64,000 nt of DNA, taken from NCBI RefSeq assembly GCF_000014285.2, contig NC_008343.2, positions 372,001-436,000 of the forward strand. The letters are read 5' to 3'. The stretch comes from Granulibacter bethesdensis CGDNIH1 (GTDB lineage: Bacteria; Pseudomonadota; Alphaproteobacteria; Acetobacterales; Acetobacteraceae). Below the pieces are notes generated by a model. That model was not told the origin of the DNA and ran no database searches. It worked only from the letters and a program-made list of their open reading frames with translations. Positions 1 through 9,210 of this stretch are shown one piece after another (the stretch's first letter is position 1; every line of letters begins with the position of its first letter). The translations under genes were made by a program, and so were the position numbers.

Positions 1-832
1 GGCTCCATAGAGACATGTTCATCAGGGATGATGAATACGATGAATGTTCCAGAGCAAGATTTCTGGCCAGATCTACAACAGCGGAATTCAGATCAATTGT
101 AATATGATGCAAGGCCCCCTGATCTTCTCCCCATTTCAGATAATCGCCGCCTGCATCAGAGGAAAGTGCATTCCAGGCAAAATTGGTACCTGAAAAATAA
201 AGGCGCCCCCATGAAGGTGGGGTACCACGGGAATCTGCCAGCGGAAACTGCAGAAAACCGTTCAACGTCGGCAGAGCAGCATTATAATTTGGATTGGATT
301 TGCTATTAAAAGCAATCGTAAACGAATTCAGCCCAAAGGTTGCACCTTGTCCGTGGCCAGTCTGGAAAATCTCTGACAAGCGTTGTTGAGAAGAAAAAGT
401 AATTTGTTTGTCGAAGGTGTAATTTGATGCCGCATTAAGCGAGGTCGACAAAAACAGATTGCGGCCTCCGGGAGATGTGTCGCCTATATTGGCGGAAGAA
501 CCGTCCTGCCCATCTATCGTTGTGATACGATACGTCCATTGACCAGGCGAACCATAGACGGACAAAGCCATTGTCGAGGCTTCGTTGGTCCATGTGTAAT
601 CAGCGGTCCCCAGAACATTGTCGGCATAAAGTGGGTTTCCAGTGGTATAGATCGAAGGATTCAGAAAACTTTCAGAATGCCATTGGATGATGTCCCATTG
701 AGAATTCACAGTATAGGGAAGCTCAGGAGGACGCGCATAATATTCTGCTCTGCCATTCTCGACAGAGCCTGTATTAAACCTGAAGCGGGGAGAAAGGAGG
801 CTGGGATTATTGAAAGCCGATATTCGGGGCAT
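1..832 (-). CDS. hypothetical protein, C-terminus cut by window edge
   Basis: An uninterrupted minus-strand reading frame of about 277 codons starts at the ATG at 830-832 (reads MPRISAFNN) and runs off the left edge. An in-frame TGA lies just upstream near 870. The protein is rich in Ser, Thr, Asn, Gly and aromatic residues and looks like a beta-rich, probably extracellular or surface domain (for example SPGGRNLFLSTSLN and GRLYFSGTNFAWN). No signal peptide is visible at this start and no good Shine-Dalgarno sequence precedes it, so the true start is uncertain. I do not recognise the family. It sits next to an AT-rich glycosyltransferase and may belong to an accessory surface locus that extends left of the window. 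Confidence 0.6.
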   Translation of the reverse strand, partial: MPRISAFNNPSLLSPRFRFNTGSVENGRAEYYARPPELPYTVNSQWDIIQWHSESFLNPSIYTTGNPLYADNVLGTADYTWTNEASTMALSVYGSPGQWTYRITTIDGQDGSSANIGDTSPGGRNLFLSTSLNAASNYTFDKQITFSSQQRLSEIFQTGHGQGATFGLNSFTIAFNSKSNPNYNAALPTLNGFLQFPLADSRGTPPSWGRLYFSGTNFAWNALSSDAGGDYLKWGEDQGALHHITIDLNSAVVDLARNLALEHSSYSSSLMNMSLWS

Positions 833-1140
833 AAAAAAGAGGCTTTCATTTAAAAGTAGAAATATTACGAATCAATCATCATTTGATTGATGATGTTAAT
901 ATATATATGAACTTATAGTTGAAAAACAACTAATTTTTTCCAAAAATTTAGAGAATTGATTCCTTTGTTTATGAAAAAAATCTGTAGACTTATTATTTAT
1001 AGTATTAAGCTTGAAATTTATAGTATATAGAAAGTCTTCTTATAGTTTTTTTAGTAAAATGTTTGCTGATTATAATTAAAATATTATTTTTTGAAGCAAT
1101 CGTTAAAATGTCATATAAGCAGTGATATCTATAAAAATTT
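833..1140. other. AT-rich intergenic spacer
   Basis: This spacer of about 308 bases is very AT-rich, with runs of A and T and no convincing reading frame on either strand. It separates the divergent genes at 832 (minus) and 1141 (plus), so it must hold both promoters, but I cannot single out -35 and -10 boxes among the many AT-rich hexamers. Its composition contrasts sharply with the GC-rich remainder of the window. Confidence 0.6.
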
Positions 1141-2115
1141 GTGGAAAATATGAATATTATTGGAATAACAAGAGTATTTAATGAAGATGATATTATTGAA
1201 TCATTTGTCCGTCATCATTCGATTTTTTTTAATTCCCATATATTCATCGATAATGGAAGTTCAGATCAAACAGTTGATATATTAATAAAATTAAAAAATG
1301 AGGGATTTAATATTATTCTTTTTGAAAATAAATCTATTATTTTTCAGGAAATGCAAATTAATACAGAATTTTATAAATTTGCAAATAATATGAATCCGGA
1401 TTGGATTATGTATATTGATGCAGATGAATTTATAGACATAAGAAATAGTGAAAACCTGTTTTACGAAACGCTAAAAATTCAGAAAGAAGACATTGAAAGC
1501 GTTTTGTTTGAGCTGAACAATTATCAAAATACTTTTGAAGATGATCATGATGAAATTGCAGTGCCTGTCAGAATTACCCATCGTCTGCCCTGTGGATCCA
1601 ATGTCTGGAAAACCGCTGTCAGGGGGCAAATCCGGTCAAATGTGGTTATCGAAGCTGGTAATCACGGGGTTATCATAGATGATCGCTATGCTCGAGATTG
1701 CAAAAGTCATCAGGTAAAACTGGCTCATTTTAACAGACGCTCTGTCTGGCAGGAATTAACAAAGATTATCATCGGTCATCTGAAAGCAATCAGTACAGGG
1801 AAAGAAGCAAAAGAAAGAAACTGGTCTGCTCATTATAAACCATTTTACGAAAAAATTAAAAACAAACCTTGGGAAATATTAAAAAGTGATTATATTTTAT
1901 CGAAAGACAATAAAAATCGACAATATTTTTATGATCCAATGAATTATTTGGGCGGTGATTTGAGATATACGAATAAAACGGACTATGATATGAAAAGTAT
2001 TATATCAATAATAAATTATTTTGAAAATCTTTCACAAAGCCATGGAGATATTGTTGATCTGTTAAGAGAAAATAATATTGAGAGCATGCATTCTGTCATC
2101 AGACGAATATTTTAA
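1141..2115 (+). CDS. glycosyltransferase family 2 protein
   Basis: Predicted cytoplasmic or membrane-associated sugar transferase of the family 2 group annotated as Glyco_tranf_2_4. The N-terminus reads IIGITRVFNEDDIIESFVRH, followed by an IDNGSSDQT nucleotide-sugar-binding segment (about residue 37) and a DADEF metal-binding DxD motif (about residue 93), which are the hallmarks of this GT-A fold. The start is GTG at 1141 or, more likely by family length, ATG at 1150. The gene has strikingly low GC and AT-rich codon use compared with its right-hand neighbours, which suggests horizontal transfer. Its substrate cannot be predicted. A role in surface polysaccharide or glycan decoration is an inference from the family and its neighbour. 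Confidence 0.85.
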   Translation: MENMNIIGITRVFNEDDIIESFVRHHSIFFNSHIFIDNGSSDQTVDILIKLKNEGFNIILFENKSIIFQEMQINTEFYKFANNMNPDWIMYIDADEFIDIRNSENLFYETLKIQKEDIESVLFELNNYQNTFEDDHDEIAVPVRITHRLPCGSNVWKTAVRGQIRSNVVIEAGNHGVIIDDRYARDCKSHQVKLAHFNRRSVWQELTKIIIGHLKAISTGKEAKERNWSAHYKPFYEKIKNKPWEILKSDYILSKDNKNRQYFYDPMNYLGGDLRYTNKTDYDMKSIISIINYFENLSQSHGDIVDLLRENNIESMHSVIRRIF

Positions 2116-2133
2116 TTAAACAGCAGATCATAG

Positions 2134-3042
2134 CTATTTTTTACTTTCCTGCTGCTGAACAAAAATGGTTCTGTGCCTGAAGGAAATCCAGACCCGTCGG
2201 GTAGCCAGATAATCGGTTCCCAGCAGCATATCGCCCCCTGGTAATGTGATATCGCCGACAGCGATGGGCTGATTCAGGAATTCCTCCCTGCCGACGGTCA
2301 GTCTGTCAAAGGCATGGCGATAGATGGAAACCGGATGCATATCCATGCCTGATCCACGATTCAGCACGTCATCCGGGTGGAGGGTTTCACCTGCCTTATG
2401 GGTGCTGGCCAGGGTGATGACGGATATGGAGGCTCCACTATCAAGAATAGCCGTCAGAGAGGTATTATCAACGTACACCGGCAGTCGAACCAGCGCGTTC
2501 CGCCAGTCGGTATGCAGGGGCAAGGCGGCATATTTGCCTTTCCATGGCAGAAAAGCACCGCTGCATGCTTCGCTGTCGTAAAGATCCAGCGTGCGATGAG
2601 GGATATCGAGCGCAATGTCATACTGGCCCAGTATATCGAGGCCCAGCAGGCCCACTGCTGGAGAGGCAGTACCCTCGATCTCCGGAACACCTGCGACCGC
2701 CAGACTGATATCATGGATGCTGGCCTGACCGAGTTGCAACGTATGCAGCTGAACATTGGCATGGCTGTACAAACCACCGATGCCCTGGATAATGGAGGAC
2801 TGGGTCGGATCTGGCGCCAGATGCAGTTTCTGAATGGCATTGACGGCAATGACGGTTGCGGCTGCACCCGTATCCACGATCATCGTTGCCGGCTGATCAT
2901 CAATGATGACTGGTACGGCGAAAAGATGTCCATACGGGATCAGCGTCAGATGGGCATGGCGCGTCAGTTCGCAACGGGATCCAGCTGAGGCATCGCAGGC
3001 GGACAGTAATAAAGGCAGCAGCCACAACCCTTGACGCCGCAT
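2134..3042 (-). CDS. retropepsin/pepsin-like aspartic protease, putative lipoprotein
   Basis: Two aspartic-protease catalytic motifs are present: DTGAA near residue 57 and DSGAS near residue 200. This gives a tandem-lobed retropepsin-like fold of about 300 residues. The N-terminus reads MRRQGLWLLPLLLSAC, a short lipoprotein signal with the lipobox Cys at residue 16, so I place the start at ATG 3042. The frame stays open to an ATG at 3108, which would add 22 residues. The product is probably tethered in the periplasm. The substrate is unknown. It lies directly downstream of radA on the same strand, but a functional link to radA is not implied. A second, distinct aspartic-protease-like lipoprotein lies at 39450-40601. 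Confidence 0.75.
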   Translation of the reverse strand: MRRQGLWLLPLLLSACDASAGSRCELTRHAHLTLIPYGHLFAVPVIIDDQPATMIVDTGAAATVIAVNAIQKLHLAPDPTQSSIIQGIGGLYSHANVQLHTLQLGQASIHDISLAVAGVPEIEGTASPAVGLLGLDILGQYDIALDIPHRTLDLYDSEACSGAFLPWKGKYAALPLHTDWRNALVRLPVYVDNTSLTAILDSGASISVITLASTHKAGETLHPDDVLNRGSGMDMHPVSIYRHAFDRLTVGREEFLNQPIAVGDITLPGGDMLLGTDYLATRRVWISFRHRTIFVQQQESKK

Positions 3043-3110
3043 GCTGATAGCTTTCAGCAAGGATCTGATCAGGCTCTGTGCTGTGTAACGCAGGGTGTGG
3101 CTCCACATGA

Positions 3111-4493
3111 TCAGGGCTGGTCAGGAACAAACCGCCTGACCAGATCAGACAGATGCCCGATTTCCTCCAGCTTCAGCCCTTCTGGCGGGGAGGGACGATT
3201 TTTGCCGCGTGCTACCCGACGCGGTCGGCAGGCCGCTTCGAAGCCAAGCTTGGCGGCTTCTTTCAGCCGTGCTTCCGTCTGCGGCACTTGTCTGATTTCG
3301 CCGGACAGGCCGACTTCCCCAAAAAAGACTTCATTGGCTGCAACGGGCTGTTCTGTTGCGGCCGAGATCAGGGCGGCGGCAACGGCAAGATCGGCGGCTG
3401 GTTCAGTGATGCGCAACCCCCCTGCGATATTCAGATAAACGTCATTCTGGGCCAATTTCAGTCCACAGCGTGCTTCCAGAACCGCCAGCAGCATGCCCAG
3501 TCTTGCACTGTCCCAGCCGACCACAGCCCGGCGCGGCGATCCACCCGCATTGGGGGCCAGCAGGGCCTGCACTTCCAGCAGGACCGGGCGGGAGCCTTCC
3601 ATCCCTGCGAAAACCGCGCTGCCGGCGATATTACCGCGTCGTTCCGCCAGAAACAGGGCGGATGGGTTGGCGACTTCAGACAGACCCAGATCGGTCATTT
3701 CGAACACGCCAATTTCATCCGTGGCACCAAAGCGGTTTTTGACGCCGCGCAGAATGCGGAACTGATGGCCCCGGTCACCTTCGAAATACAGCACGGCATC
3801 CACCATGTGCTCCAGCACGCGCGGACCGGCAATGGCGCCTTCCTTGGTGACGTGACCGACCAGCACCAGCGCGAAGCCGACGCTTTTGGCCAGCCGGATC
3901 AGCTCGAAACCGCAGGCACGGACCTGCGCTACGGTGCCGGGGGCGCTGTCCAGACTATCCAGCCACATGGTCTGGATCGAGTCGATGACCACCAGCGCTG
4001 CATCACGCGCTGTTTCCAGCGTGGCGGCGATATCCCTCACATGGCCGCTGGCGGCAAGTTCCAGTGGAGCATCGGCCAGATGCAGGCGGCGCGCCCGCAG
4101 GCGGACCTGCTCCACCGCTTCTTCACCGGAGACATAAAGCGCCCTGCCGCCTGCCCGCGCCAGCGCCGCCGCAGCCTGCAACATGAGGGTGGATTTGCCG
4201 ATGCCGGGATCACCCCCCACCAGAATGACAGAGCCAGGAACCAGGCCGCCGCCCAACACACGATCCAGCTCCTCAATCCCGGTTGCAATACGGGGGGGAG
4301 GGGCGGCATCCGCGCCACTGGCAGGCAGGCTGACGAAAGCCAGCCTGCGCCCCGGCGTGACCCGCACCGGAGCAGAGGATGGCGCTTCCTCGACAATGCT
4401 GTTCCATTCGCCACAGGCTTCGCAGCGTCCGGCCCATTTGGGGTAAACGGCTCCGCAGGCCTGACATACATAGCGGGCGCGATCTTTGACCAT
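3111..4493 (-). CDS. radA: DNA repair protein RadA (Sms)
   Basis: RadA is a RecA-like DnaB-type ATPase that promotes branch migration of recombination intermediates. All diagnostic parts are visible in order: an N-terminal C4 zinc finger (Cys10, Cys13, Cys24, Cys27), Walker A GDPGIGKST at 94-102, Walker B LVVIDSIQ near 167-174, the RadA signature KNRFG at 252-256, and a C-terminal Lon-protease-like domain (IAGGLRITEPAADLAVAAAL). The 460-residue length is normal. It starts at ATG 4493 and ends two bases before the longest possible start of the downstream aspartic-protease-like gene. Confidence 0.97.
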   Translation of the reverse strand: MVKDRARYVCQACGAVYPKWAGRCEACGEWNSIVEEAPSSAPVRVTPGRRLAFVSLPASGADAAPPPRIATGIEELDRVLGGGLVPGSVILVGGDPGIGKSTLMLQAAAALARAGGRALYVSGEEAVEQVRLRARRLHLADAPLELAASGHVRDIAATLETARDAALVVIDSIQTMWLDSLDSAPGTVAQVRACGFELIRLAKSVGFALVLVGHVTKEGAIAGPRVLEHMVDAVLYFEGDRGHQFRILRGVKNRFGATDEIGVFEMTDLGLSEVANPSALFLAERRGNIAGSAVFAGMEGSRPVLLEVQALLAPNAGGSPRRAVVGWDSARLGMLLAVLEARCGLKLAQNDVYLNIAGGLRITEPAADLAVAAALISAATEQPVAANEVFFGEVGLSGEIRQVPQTEARLKEAAKLGFEAACRPRRVARGKNRPSPPEGLKLEEIGHLSDLVRRFVPDQP

Positions 4494-4581
4494 CCCCGAT
4501 CAGAAACAGGTGGATGGCATCATCGTCAAGCCGCCATTCTGAAAGCTGGAGGTCGGTGTAGGGTCTTGCTATGTCCAGGCT

Positions 4582-5727
4582 GTGCCCCAGATCCGATCCA
4601 ATCCCTCTCGCTCTGCCCGTGGTCCGCTCGTTGCAGTCGTTCTGCCGGGCAATGAATGTTTCCAGCCTTCAGCAGCAGGCGCCATTGCTTTGTTGCAGGC
4701 TCAGTTGGCGCCGCACGCCTGTCATACACGGCCGGTTATTTTCGCGACGGAACCGAAGAAAGAGGCAGCTTTTCCTGGCATTCCGTTCTGGCCGATCAGA
4801 CCTTTGCCACTGCCGATTCCTCGCTCCGCGCGCTATTCTCATGCCCTGAAAGCGGCTCTGGCGCAGGCACAGCCCGATTTGATCGAGGTGCATAACAGGC
4901 CACGCCTTGCGATTGACCTGGCAAGGCGCTTTCCGGGCTGTCCGGTAAGCCTGTTTCTGCATAACGATCCTATTGCCATGAAAGACGCGCGGACAGTCGA
5001 AAAGCGGATCAGACTCAGCCGAGTACTGGCTGGTGTGACGGTGGTCTCTGCTTTTCTGCGGGATCGCTATACGGGTGGTCACGAGGATGTCGCCGCCCCG
5101 GAGGTTCAGCCGAACTGCCTCGATCTGGCGGCCCTGCCACCTTCTCTGCCGCCGGAGCAGCGGGAAAAACTGATTCTGTTTGCCGGCAGGCTGGTGGAGG
5201 AAAAAGGTGCCGACCGTTTTGTGGCGGCGTGCCGCGCCGTCTTGCCGCGGAGGCCGGGATGGAGGGCAATGATGATCGGCGCGTCACGTCTGCGACCCGG
5301 CAAGGATCTTCCCTATGCGCGTAGCGTGCGGGCGGAAGCAGAGGCGGCAGGCATCATGGTCGATGGCTATCAGCCGCATGCTGCTGTGCTGGCGGCCATG
5401 GCACGGGCTGCCATTCTGGTTGTGCCGAGCCTCTGGGAAGAACCGTTCGGTCTGGTGGCGCTGGAGGGTATGGCCTGTGGGGCTGCTGTCCTGTCCAGCA
5501 ACCGGGGGGGGCTGCCGGAAGTCACGGGCGATGCCGCGATCCTGATCGACCCGGACCAGCCGGAGCAATTTGCGTCTGCTCTCCTGGCTCTGACCAGTGA
5601 TGACGCGCGCCGCGCTGCCGTGTCGGAAGCCGGGCGGGTGCAGGCAGCGGGATTTGACGCATCTTTGGCCGCGGCCCGGCTGGATGCGCTGCGCCTGAAA
5701 ACCATCCGCGCCTGGGGGCAGCGCTGA
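4582..5727 (+). CDS. glycosyltransferase family 4 (group 1) protein
   Basis: A GT-B fold transferase of about 381 residues. The C-terminal Glycos_transf_1 domain shows LILFAGRLVEEKGADRFVAA (about residues 195-214) and the donor-binding acidic motif in VPSLWEEPFGLVALEGMACG (about residues 280-300). The N-terminal half carries a short DLIEVHNRP stretch typical of acceptor domains. The start is taken as GTG 4582; no ATG lies close in frame, and the first dozen residues are poorly constrained. It is convergent with the GT9 gene that follows (six bases between the stops). A role in lipopolysaccharide or capsule assembly is likely, but the exact sugar is unknown. Confidence 0.88.
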   Translation: MPQIRSNPSRSARGPLVAVVLPGNECFQPSAAGAIALLQAQLAPHACHTRPVIFATEPKKEAAFPGIPFWPIRPLPLPIPRSARYSHALKAALAQAQPDLIEVHNRPRLAIDLARRFPGCPVSLFLHNDPIAMKDARTVEKRIRLSRVLAGVTVVSAFLRDRYTGGHEDVAAPEVQPNCLDLAALPPSLPPEQREKLILFAGRLVEEKGADRFVAACRAVLPRRPGWRAMMIGASRLRPGKDLPYARSVRAEAEAAGIMVDGYQPHAAVLAAMARAAILVVPSLWEEPFGLVALEGMACGAAVLSSNRGGLPEVTGDAAILIDPDQPEQFASALLALTSDDARRAAVSEAGRVQAAGFDASLAAARLDALRLKTIRAWGQR

Positions 5728-5733
5728 GATTAC

Positions 5734-6666
5734 TCAGCCCGGCCTGATGGCGGCCAGAGCGGTCAGCACGTCTTCCGGCGGCAGCGTGGAAAGATCATCG
5801 CGCTTGATCCAGCATGCGTCTTGTCCCCACGGTGCGGAAATCACCGGGTCGGTATGCGCGGACATCAGCATCAGGGTCGGTGTACCAAGGGCGGAGGCAA
5901 GGAAAGTCGCACCGGTATCGTTTCCGACAGCCAGTGCGCTGCGTCGCGCGACCGCCGCCAGAGCAGGCAGGGATGTGCGGCCAGCCAGATCGATCAGAGC
6001 GGGAAATTGCAGTCGGATAGCACGAATGGCATCTCGATCCGCCTCTGTTCCCACCGCGACGGAAGCCAGTCCTTGTTGCTCCAGCGTCTTGGCCAGCGCG
6101 GCATAGCCCGGTGCAGGCCAGCGTTTCCATGGCAGATGTGGAGAGCAGCCGGGAATCAGCAGGGCAAAGCGCGGTGGCAGTGCCAGCGCATCAATATTCG
6201 CATCCAGCCAGTCCATCGGTGCGGGCGAAGGCGGGGGCAATCCGGCGGTGCGGAGCTGTGCCGCCATTTTATCCCGGTTGGAAAAGGTGCCGGTGGAAAA
6301 ATCCGGATTGGGATGAGACGCTCCGCGTGCCGCACCGATCCATTCGGGGCGCTCGCGATGAGGGATCAGTGCGAAGTACCGCGCCGTCCGGCTGGAGCAC
6401 TGTAAATCATACACGCGCTGAAACCGCATCCGGCGGAACCATTGCCGCCGTGACAGCAGGGCATCCAGCCGCCACCATGCCGGGCGCGGATCAAAGACGA
6501 CGTCATCGAACCATGGAATCAGGCTGGTCAGCCCGCGATAGGCTGGTGCAGTCAGCAAGGTGATCCTGGCGGCGGGATGATGAAGCCGGATGGCATGAAA
6601 TGCATCCAGCGCCTGCACCAGATCGCCGAATGCACCATGCTTGATGACGAGAATCCGTTCCATCAC
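5734..6666 (-). CDS. glycosyltransferase family 9 (heptosyltransferase-like)
   Basis: ADP-heptose:LPS heptosyltransferase family protein of 310 residues. It begins RILVIKHGAFGDLVQALDA, the classic GT9 nucleotide-binding start, and carries a C-terminal VGNDTGATFLASALGTPTL segment where family members bind ADP-sugar. It would add a heptose-like sugar to the lipopolysaccharide core on the cytoplasmic side of the inner membrane. The start is ATG 6666 or the next codon. NAD kinase, on the same strand, ends 12 bases upstream, so the two are probably co-transcribed with the nitrilase further up. Confidence 0.9.
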   Translation of the reverse strand: MMERILVIKHGAFGDLVQALDAFHAIRLHHPAARITLLTAPAYRGLTSLIPWFDDVVFDPRPAWWRLDALLSRRQWFRRMRFQRVYDLQCSSRTARYFALIPHRERPEWIGAARGASHPNPDFSTGTFSNRDKMAAQLRTAGLPPPSPAPMDWLDANIDALALPPRFALLIPGCSPHLPWKRWPAPGYAALAKTLEQQGLASVAVGTEADRDAIRAIRLQFPALIDLAGRTSLPALAAVARRSALAVGNDTGATFLASALGTPTLMLMSAHTDPVISAPWGQDACWIKRDDLSTLPPEDVLTALAAIRPG

Positions 6667-6678
6667 TGTCGCGGGCGG

Positions 6679-7482
6679 CTAGACGGTGAATTGCTCGGCG
6701 ATGATCCGTTCTGACAGGTTGTGATCCGGATCGAACAGGACGGTCAGCGACATGGAGCGATCTTCGCTGACTGTGACGGAGACGACATCCCGTACTTCGC
6801 GTGAATCGGCAACCGCGGCAACGGGGCGCTTTTCGGCCTCCAGCACTTCGAACACGACATGGGCATCGCAGGGCAGCAGCGCACCGCGCCAGCGGCGGGG
6901 CCGGAATGCGCTGATCGGCGTCAAGGGCAGCAAATTGGCCGATAGTGGCACGATTGGCCCGTGGGCTGACAGATTATAGGCGGTGGAGCCAGCCGGGGTG
7001 GAAACCAGCACGCCATCGCAGATCAGCTCCTCCAGACGGACCCGATCATCGACCAGAATGCGGATTTTTGCGGTCTGGCTGCGTTGCCGCAGCAGAGAGA
7101 CTTCATTGATCGCCACGGCTTCTTCCACGGTGCCATCCTGCGTGACGGCCCGCATGCGCAGCGGATGCAGATGGGCCGCATGAGATTTCCGCAGGTGCTC
7201 CGGCAGGTGGGAGGCCACCGTCGGGTTCATCAGAAAACCGACCGACCCGCAATTCATGCCGTAAACCGGCAGATCTTTGCCCATCACATGATGGAGTGTC
7301 TCCAACATGAAGCCATCACCGCCCAGTGCTACCACACAGACGGCATCTTCCAGCGGGCAATCCCCATACTGGGCGACCAGCCGTGCGCGGAATTCCTCCG
7401 CCAGCAAGGTCGGTGCAGCCAGAAAAGCGATCCGCCCGGGGGCTGCCTCGGCTGCGCGGCAACTGAAGGCGGCTTCTGGCAT
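6679..7482 (-). CDS. nadK: NAD kinase
   Basis: ATP-dependent phosphorylation of NAD to NADP in the cytosol. The GGDG phosphate-binding motif is at residues 54-57 ([15 protein letters not shown]), followed by [13 protein letters not shown], the NE pair in AINEVSLLR, and [19 protein letters not shown], all diagnostic of NadK. I take ATG 7482 as the start, giving 267 residues, the usual size. The frame stays open upstream into the end of the nitrilase gene, but those extra residues are not NadK-like. No strong Shine-Dalgarno sequence precedes this ATG. It is probably co-transcribed with the nitrilase, whose stop lies 29 bases upstream. Confidence 0.95.
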   Translation of the reverse strand: MPEAAFSCRAAEAAPGRIAFLAAPTLLAEEFRARLVAQYGDCPLEDAVCVVALGGDGFMLETLHHVMGKDLPVYGMNCGSVGFLMNPTVASHLPEHLRKSHAAHLHPLRMRAVTQDGTVEEAVAINEVSLLRQRSQTAKIRILVDDRVRLEELICDGVLVSTPAGSTAYNLSAHGPIVPLSANLLPLTPISAFRPRRWRGALLPCDAHVVFEVLEAEKRPVAAVADSREVRDVVSVTVSEDRSMSLTVLFDPDHNLSERIIAEQFTV

Positions 7483-7511
7483 CAGCGGGGCGGAAGGGAG
7501 CGGATGGGGAC

Positions 7512-8357
7512 TCAAGCCAGAACCCGATGAGTCAGGACCGGCATGGATTGACGGACTCGCGCGCTCAGGGCGGTGTCGATCCGCGTAGTGGCCCAACCCG
7601 TGCCATCAGACACGCGAGCCACCACCATGCCCCAAGGATCCGCGATCAGGGAATTGCCATAGGTGAAGCGTGGCTCTCCTTTTTCTTCATGTCGGCCATA
7701 GGTACCGGATGCGGCCAGCCAGCACTGGGTTTCAATGGCGCGGGCACGGATCAGGGTTTCCCAGTGATCCTTGCCGGTCAGCAGGGTAAAGGCGGCTGGC
7801 AGCATGATCAGATCCGCGCCCTGTCGTCGCAAGGCCAGAAACAGTTCTGGAAAACGCACATCATAGCAGATCGCACATCCCACGGTCAGCGGACCAGCGC
7901 GATAGGTGACAATCTCCCGTCCTGCGCCATAGGTAGCACTTTCCAGATATCCCACCCCGTCCGAAGTCTGGACGTCGAACAGATGAATCTTGCGGTAGCG
8001 GGCCAGTTCGCGCCCCTCTGGATCAAAGGCGAGTGTGGTGTTGAACAGGCGTTCTTCCGATCCTGCCGGATCACGCTCACCGATGGAGCCGCCATGCAGA
8101 TAGATGCCATGGCGACGGGCCGTATCACGCAGAAAAGCATAGGCAGGGCCGGTCTCCGCATTGCTGCCGGGGGCCGGCAGATATTCTGCCTGAGCGAATT
8201 TATCGGTCCGCTCTCCGCCCAGACAGGCCCACATTTCCGGCAGCACCACCATTTCCGGCCGTTCTGCTGCGACGGCAGCCTCGATCAATGTGGCCGCCTG
8301 TGCGATATTCGCAGCCCGATCATGGCCGGGATTCATCTGGATGACGGTGATGCGCAT
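7512..8357 (-). CDS. carbon-nitrogen hydrolase (nitrilase superfamily)
   Basis: Amidase of the nitrilase superfamily, 281 residues. The catalytic triad is visible: Glu41 (VVLPEMW), Lys123 (RYRKIHLFD) and Cys164 ([12 protein letters not shown]). The pattern matches the Nit1/Nit2 branch, whose members deaminate omega-amides or deaminated glutathione. The exact substrate is not determinable. The start is ATG 8357, preceded by GGGAAGAAAG. The frame is open for 75 codons further upstream, but those residues match nothing in the family. It opens a likely nitrilase-nadK-GT9 transcription unit. Confidence 0.92.
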   Translation of the reverse strand: MRITVIQMNPGHDRAANIAQAATLIEAAVAAERPEMVVLPEMWACLGGERTDKFAQAEYLPAPGSNAETGPAYAFLRDTARRHGIYLHGGSIGERDPAGSEERLFNTTLAFDPEGRELARYRKIHLFDVQTSDGVGYLESATYGAGREIVTYRAGPLTVGCAICYDVRFPELFLALRRQGADLIMLPAAFTLLTGKDHWETLIRARAIETQCWLAASGTYGRHEEKGEPRFTYGNSLIADPWGMVVARVSDGTGWATTRIDTALSARVRQSMPVLTHRVLA

Positions 8358-8418
8358 GGGCAGCTTTCTTCCCGGCTCTGTATAAGAGATGCCTTCTATA
8401 GCGGCAAACAGTTCAGGC

Positions 8419-8928
8419 TCACTCCCGGTCGAAGCGCGGCTCTGATCTGCTGAAACGGGTTGCCCCGTCCCGTGGCCGGCTGTTCTGGCGGGGTGTCCGC
8501 ATATCATCCGCCCGTCGCCTGGACTCTCCACGCATCTGGCCATGCATCTGGGGCAGGTCATTCTCATAGTTGGGCGTGTCATAGGCCGATGGAGGAGGAA
8601 AATACTCCGCTTCCTGTGGGGCTGGCGGAATTGGCGGACGCGTGTATGCAGGGCGATCCTGCTCCTTTCGGATCACGGGAGGAGACAGATAGTTCAGCGC
8701 CATGTCGTCATATTGTCCGCGTATCGGCTCGGGCAGGCGCAGGGTCAGAGCACGAATTTCCCCCTGTATCTCGTCCAGCCGGGCTTCCAGATTATCCAGT
8801 CGGCTTTTGACGCCGAAAACGCTGAACGGCATCAGCAGAAAAACCAGCATATACAGCAGCGCCGGGACCAGAACCGCGAAGGTCAGCCAGGGAGGAGCCC
8901 AGTCGGGCAGGGAGAAAGGTATCGTCAT
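8419..8928 (-). CDS. small membrane-anchored protein with coiled coil
   Basis: A 169-residue protein of unrecognised family. One hydrophobic segment lies at about residues 15-38 (LTFAVLVPALLYMLVFLLMP). A heptad-rich helix follows (about 42-65, SRLDNLEARLDEIQGEIRAL), and then a long Pro-, Arg- and Asp-rich tail that is probably disordered. The layout suggests an inner-membrane anchor with a short coiled coil for self-association and a cytoplasmic or periplasmic tail. It precedes the nitrilase-nadK unit on the same strand with a gap of about 60 bases. No catalytic motif is seen. Confidence 0.7.
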   Translation of the reverse strand: MTIPFSLPDWAPPWLTFAVLVPALLYMLVFLLMPFSVFGVKSRLDNLEARLDEIQGEIRALTLRLPEPIRGQYDDMALNYLSPPVIRKEQDRPAYTRPPIPPAPQEAEYFPPPSAYDTPNYENDLPQMHGQMRGESRRRADDMRTPRQNSRPRDGATRFSRSEPRFDRE

Positions 8929-9018
8929 GCGGTTGAATGTATCTGGAAATCAACCGTCTTTGCACCTCGTTTCAGAGGAACCGACAGGTTTTTACGCTCT
9001 TGATGAGTGCCGCGCCGG

Positions 9019-9210
9019 TTACTGGTGGGTCAGTTTCTCTACAAGCTGACGCAATTCATCGGGAAGCGGCTCTTCCAGAACACTGGCCAGACTGCCCTTG
9101 AGAGAGCGGCTGACCCATAGATCAAGGACATCCTGAGCCATTTTCGGTTTCCTGACACCACCCGAGGGGCGGGGAGTGCCTCCTTGCTGTAAAGGGTAGT
9201 GCGCCATCAT
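9019..9210 (-). CDS. small NepR-like protein (putative anti-sigma factor)
   Basis: The C-terminal 30 residues read WVSRSLKGSLASVLEEPLPD, then ELRQLVEKL. This resembles the NepR core (helix, V-x-E-P-x-P-D turn, second helix ending in a leucine-rich stretch), the anti-sigma factor of the alphaproteobacterial general stress response, which PhyR releases from EcfG. The resemblance is by eye only. Start codons at 9210/9207 give about 63 residues, near the NepR norm. A GTG at 9282 would make it 87 residues. No ecfG or phyR lies beside it, which is unusual. It may instead be an unrelated short helical protein. Confidence 0.5.
   Translation of the reverse strand: MMAHYPLQQGGTPRPSGGVRKPKMAQDVLDLWVSRSLKGSLASVLEEPLPDELRQLVEKLTHQ

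Noticed and set aside
539-853. Plus-strand frame of 104 codons near the left edge
   Set aside because: The opposite strand carries a longer, continuous and more protein-like frame that extends to the window edge.
3153-4655. 500-codon open frame opposite radA
   Set aside because: It is antisense to a complete RadA with all motifs; the translated product is low-complexity and unrelated to any family I know.
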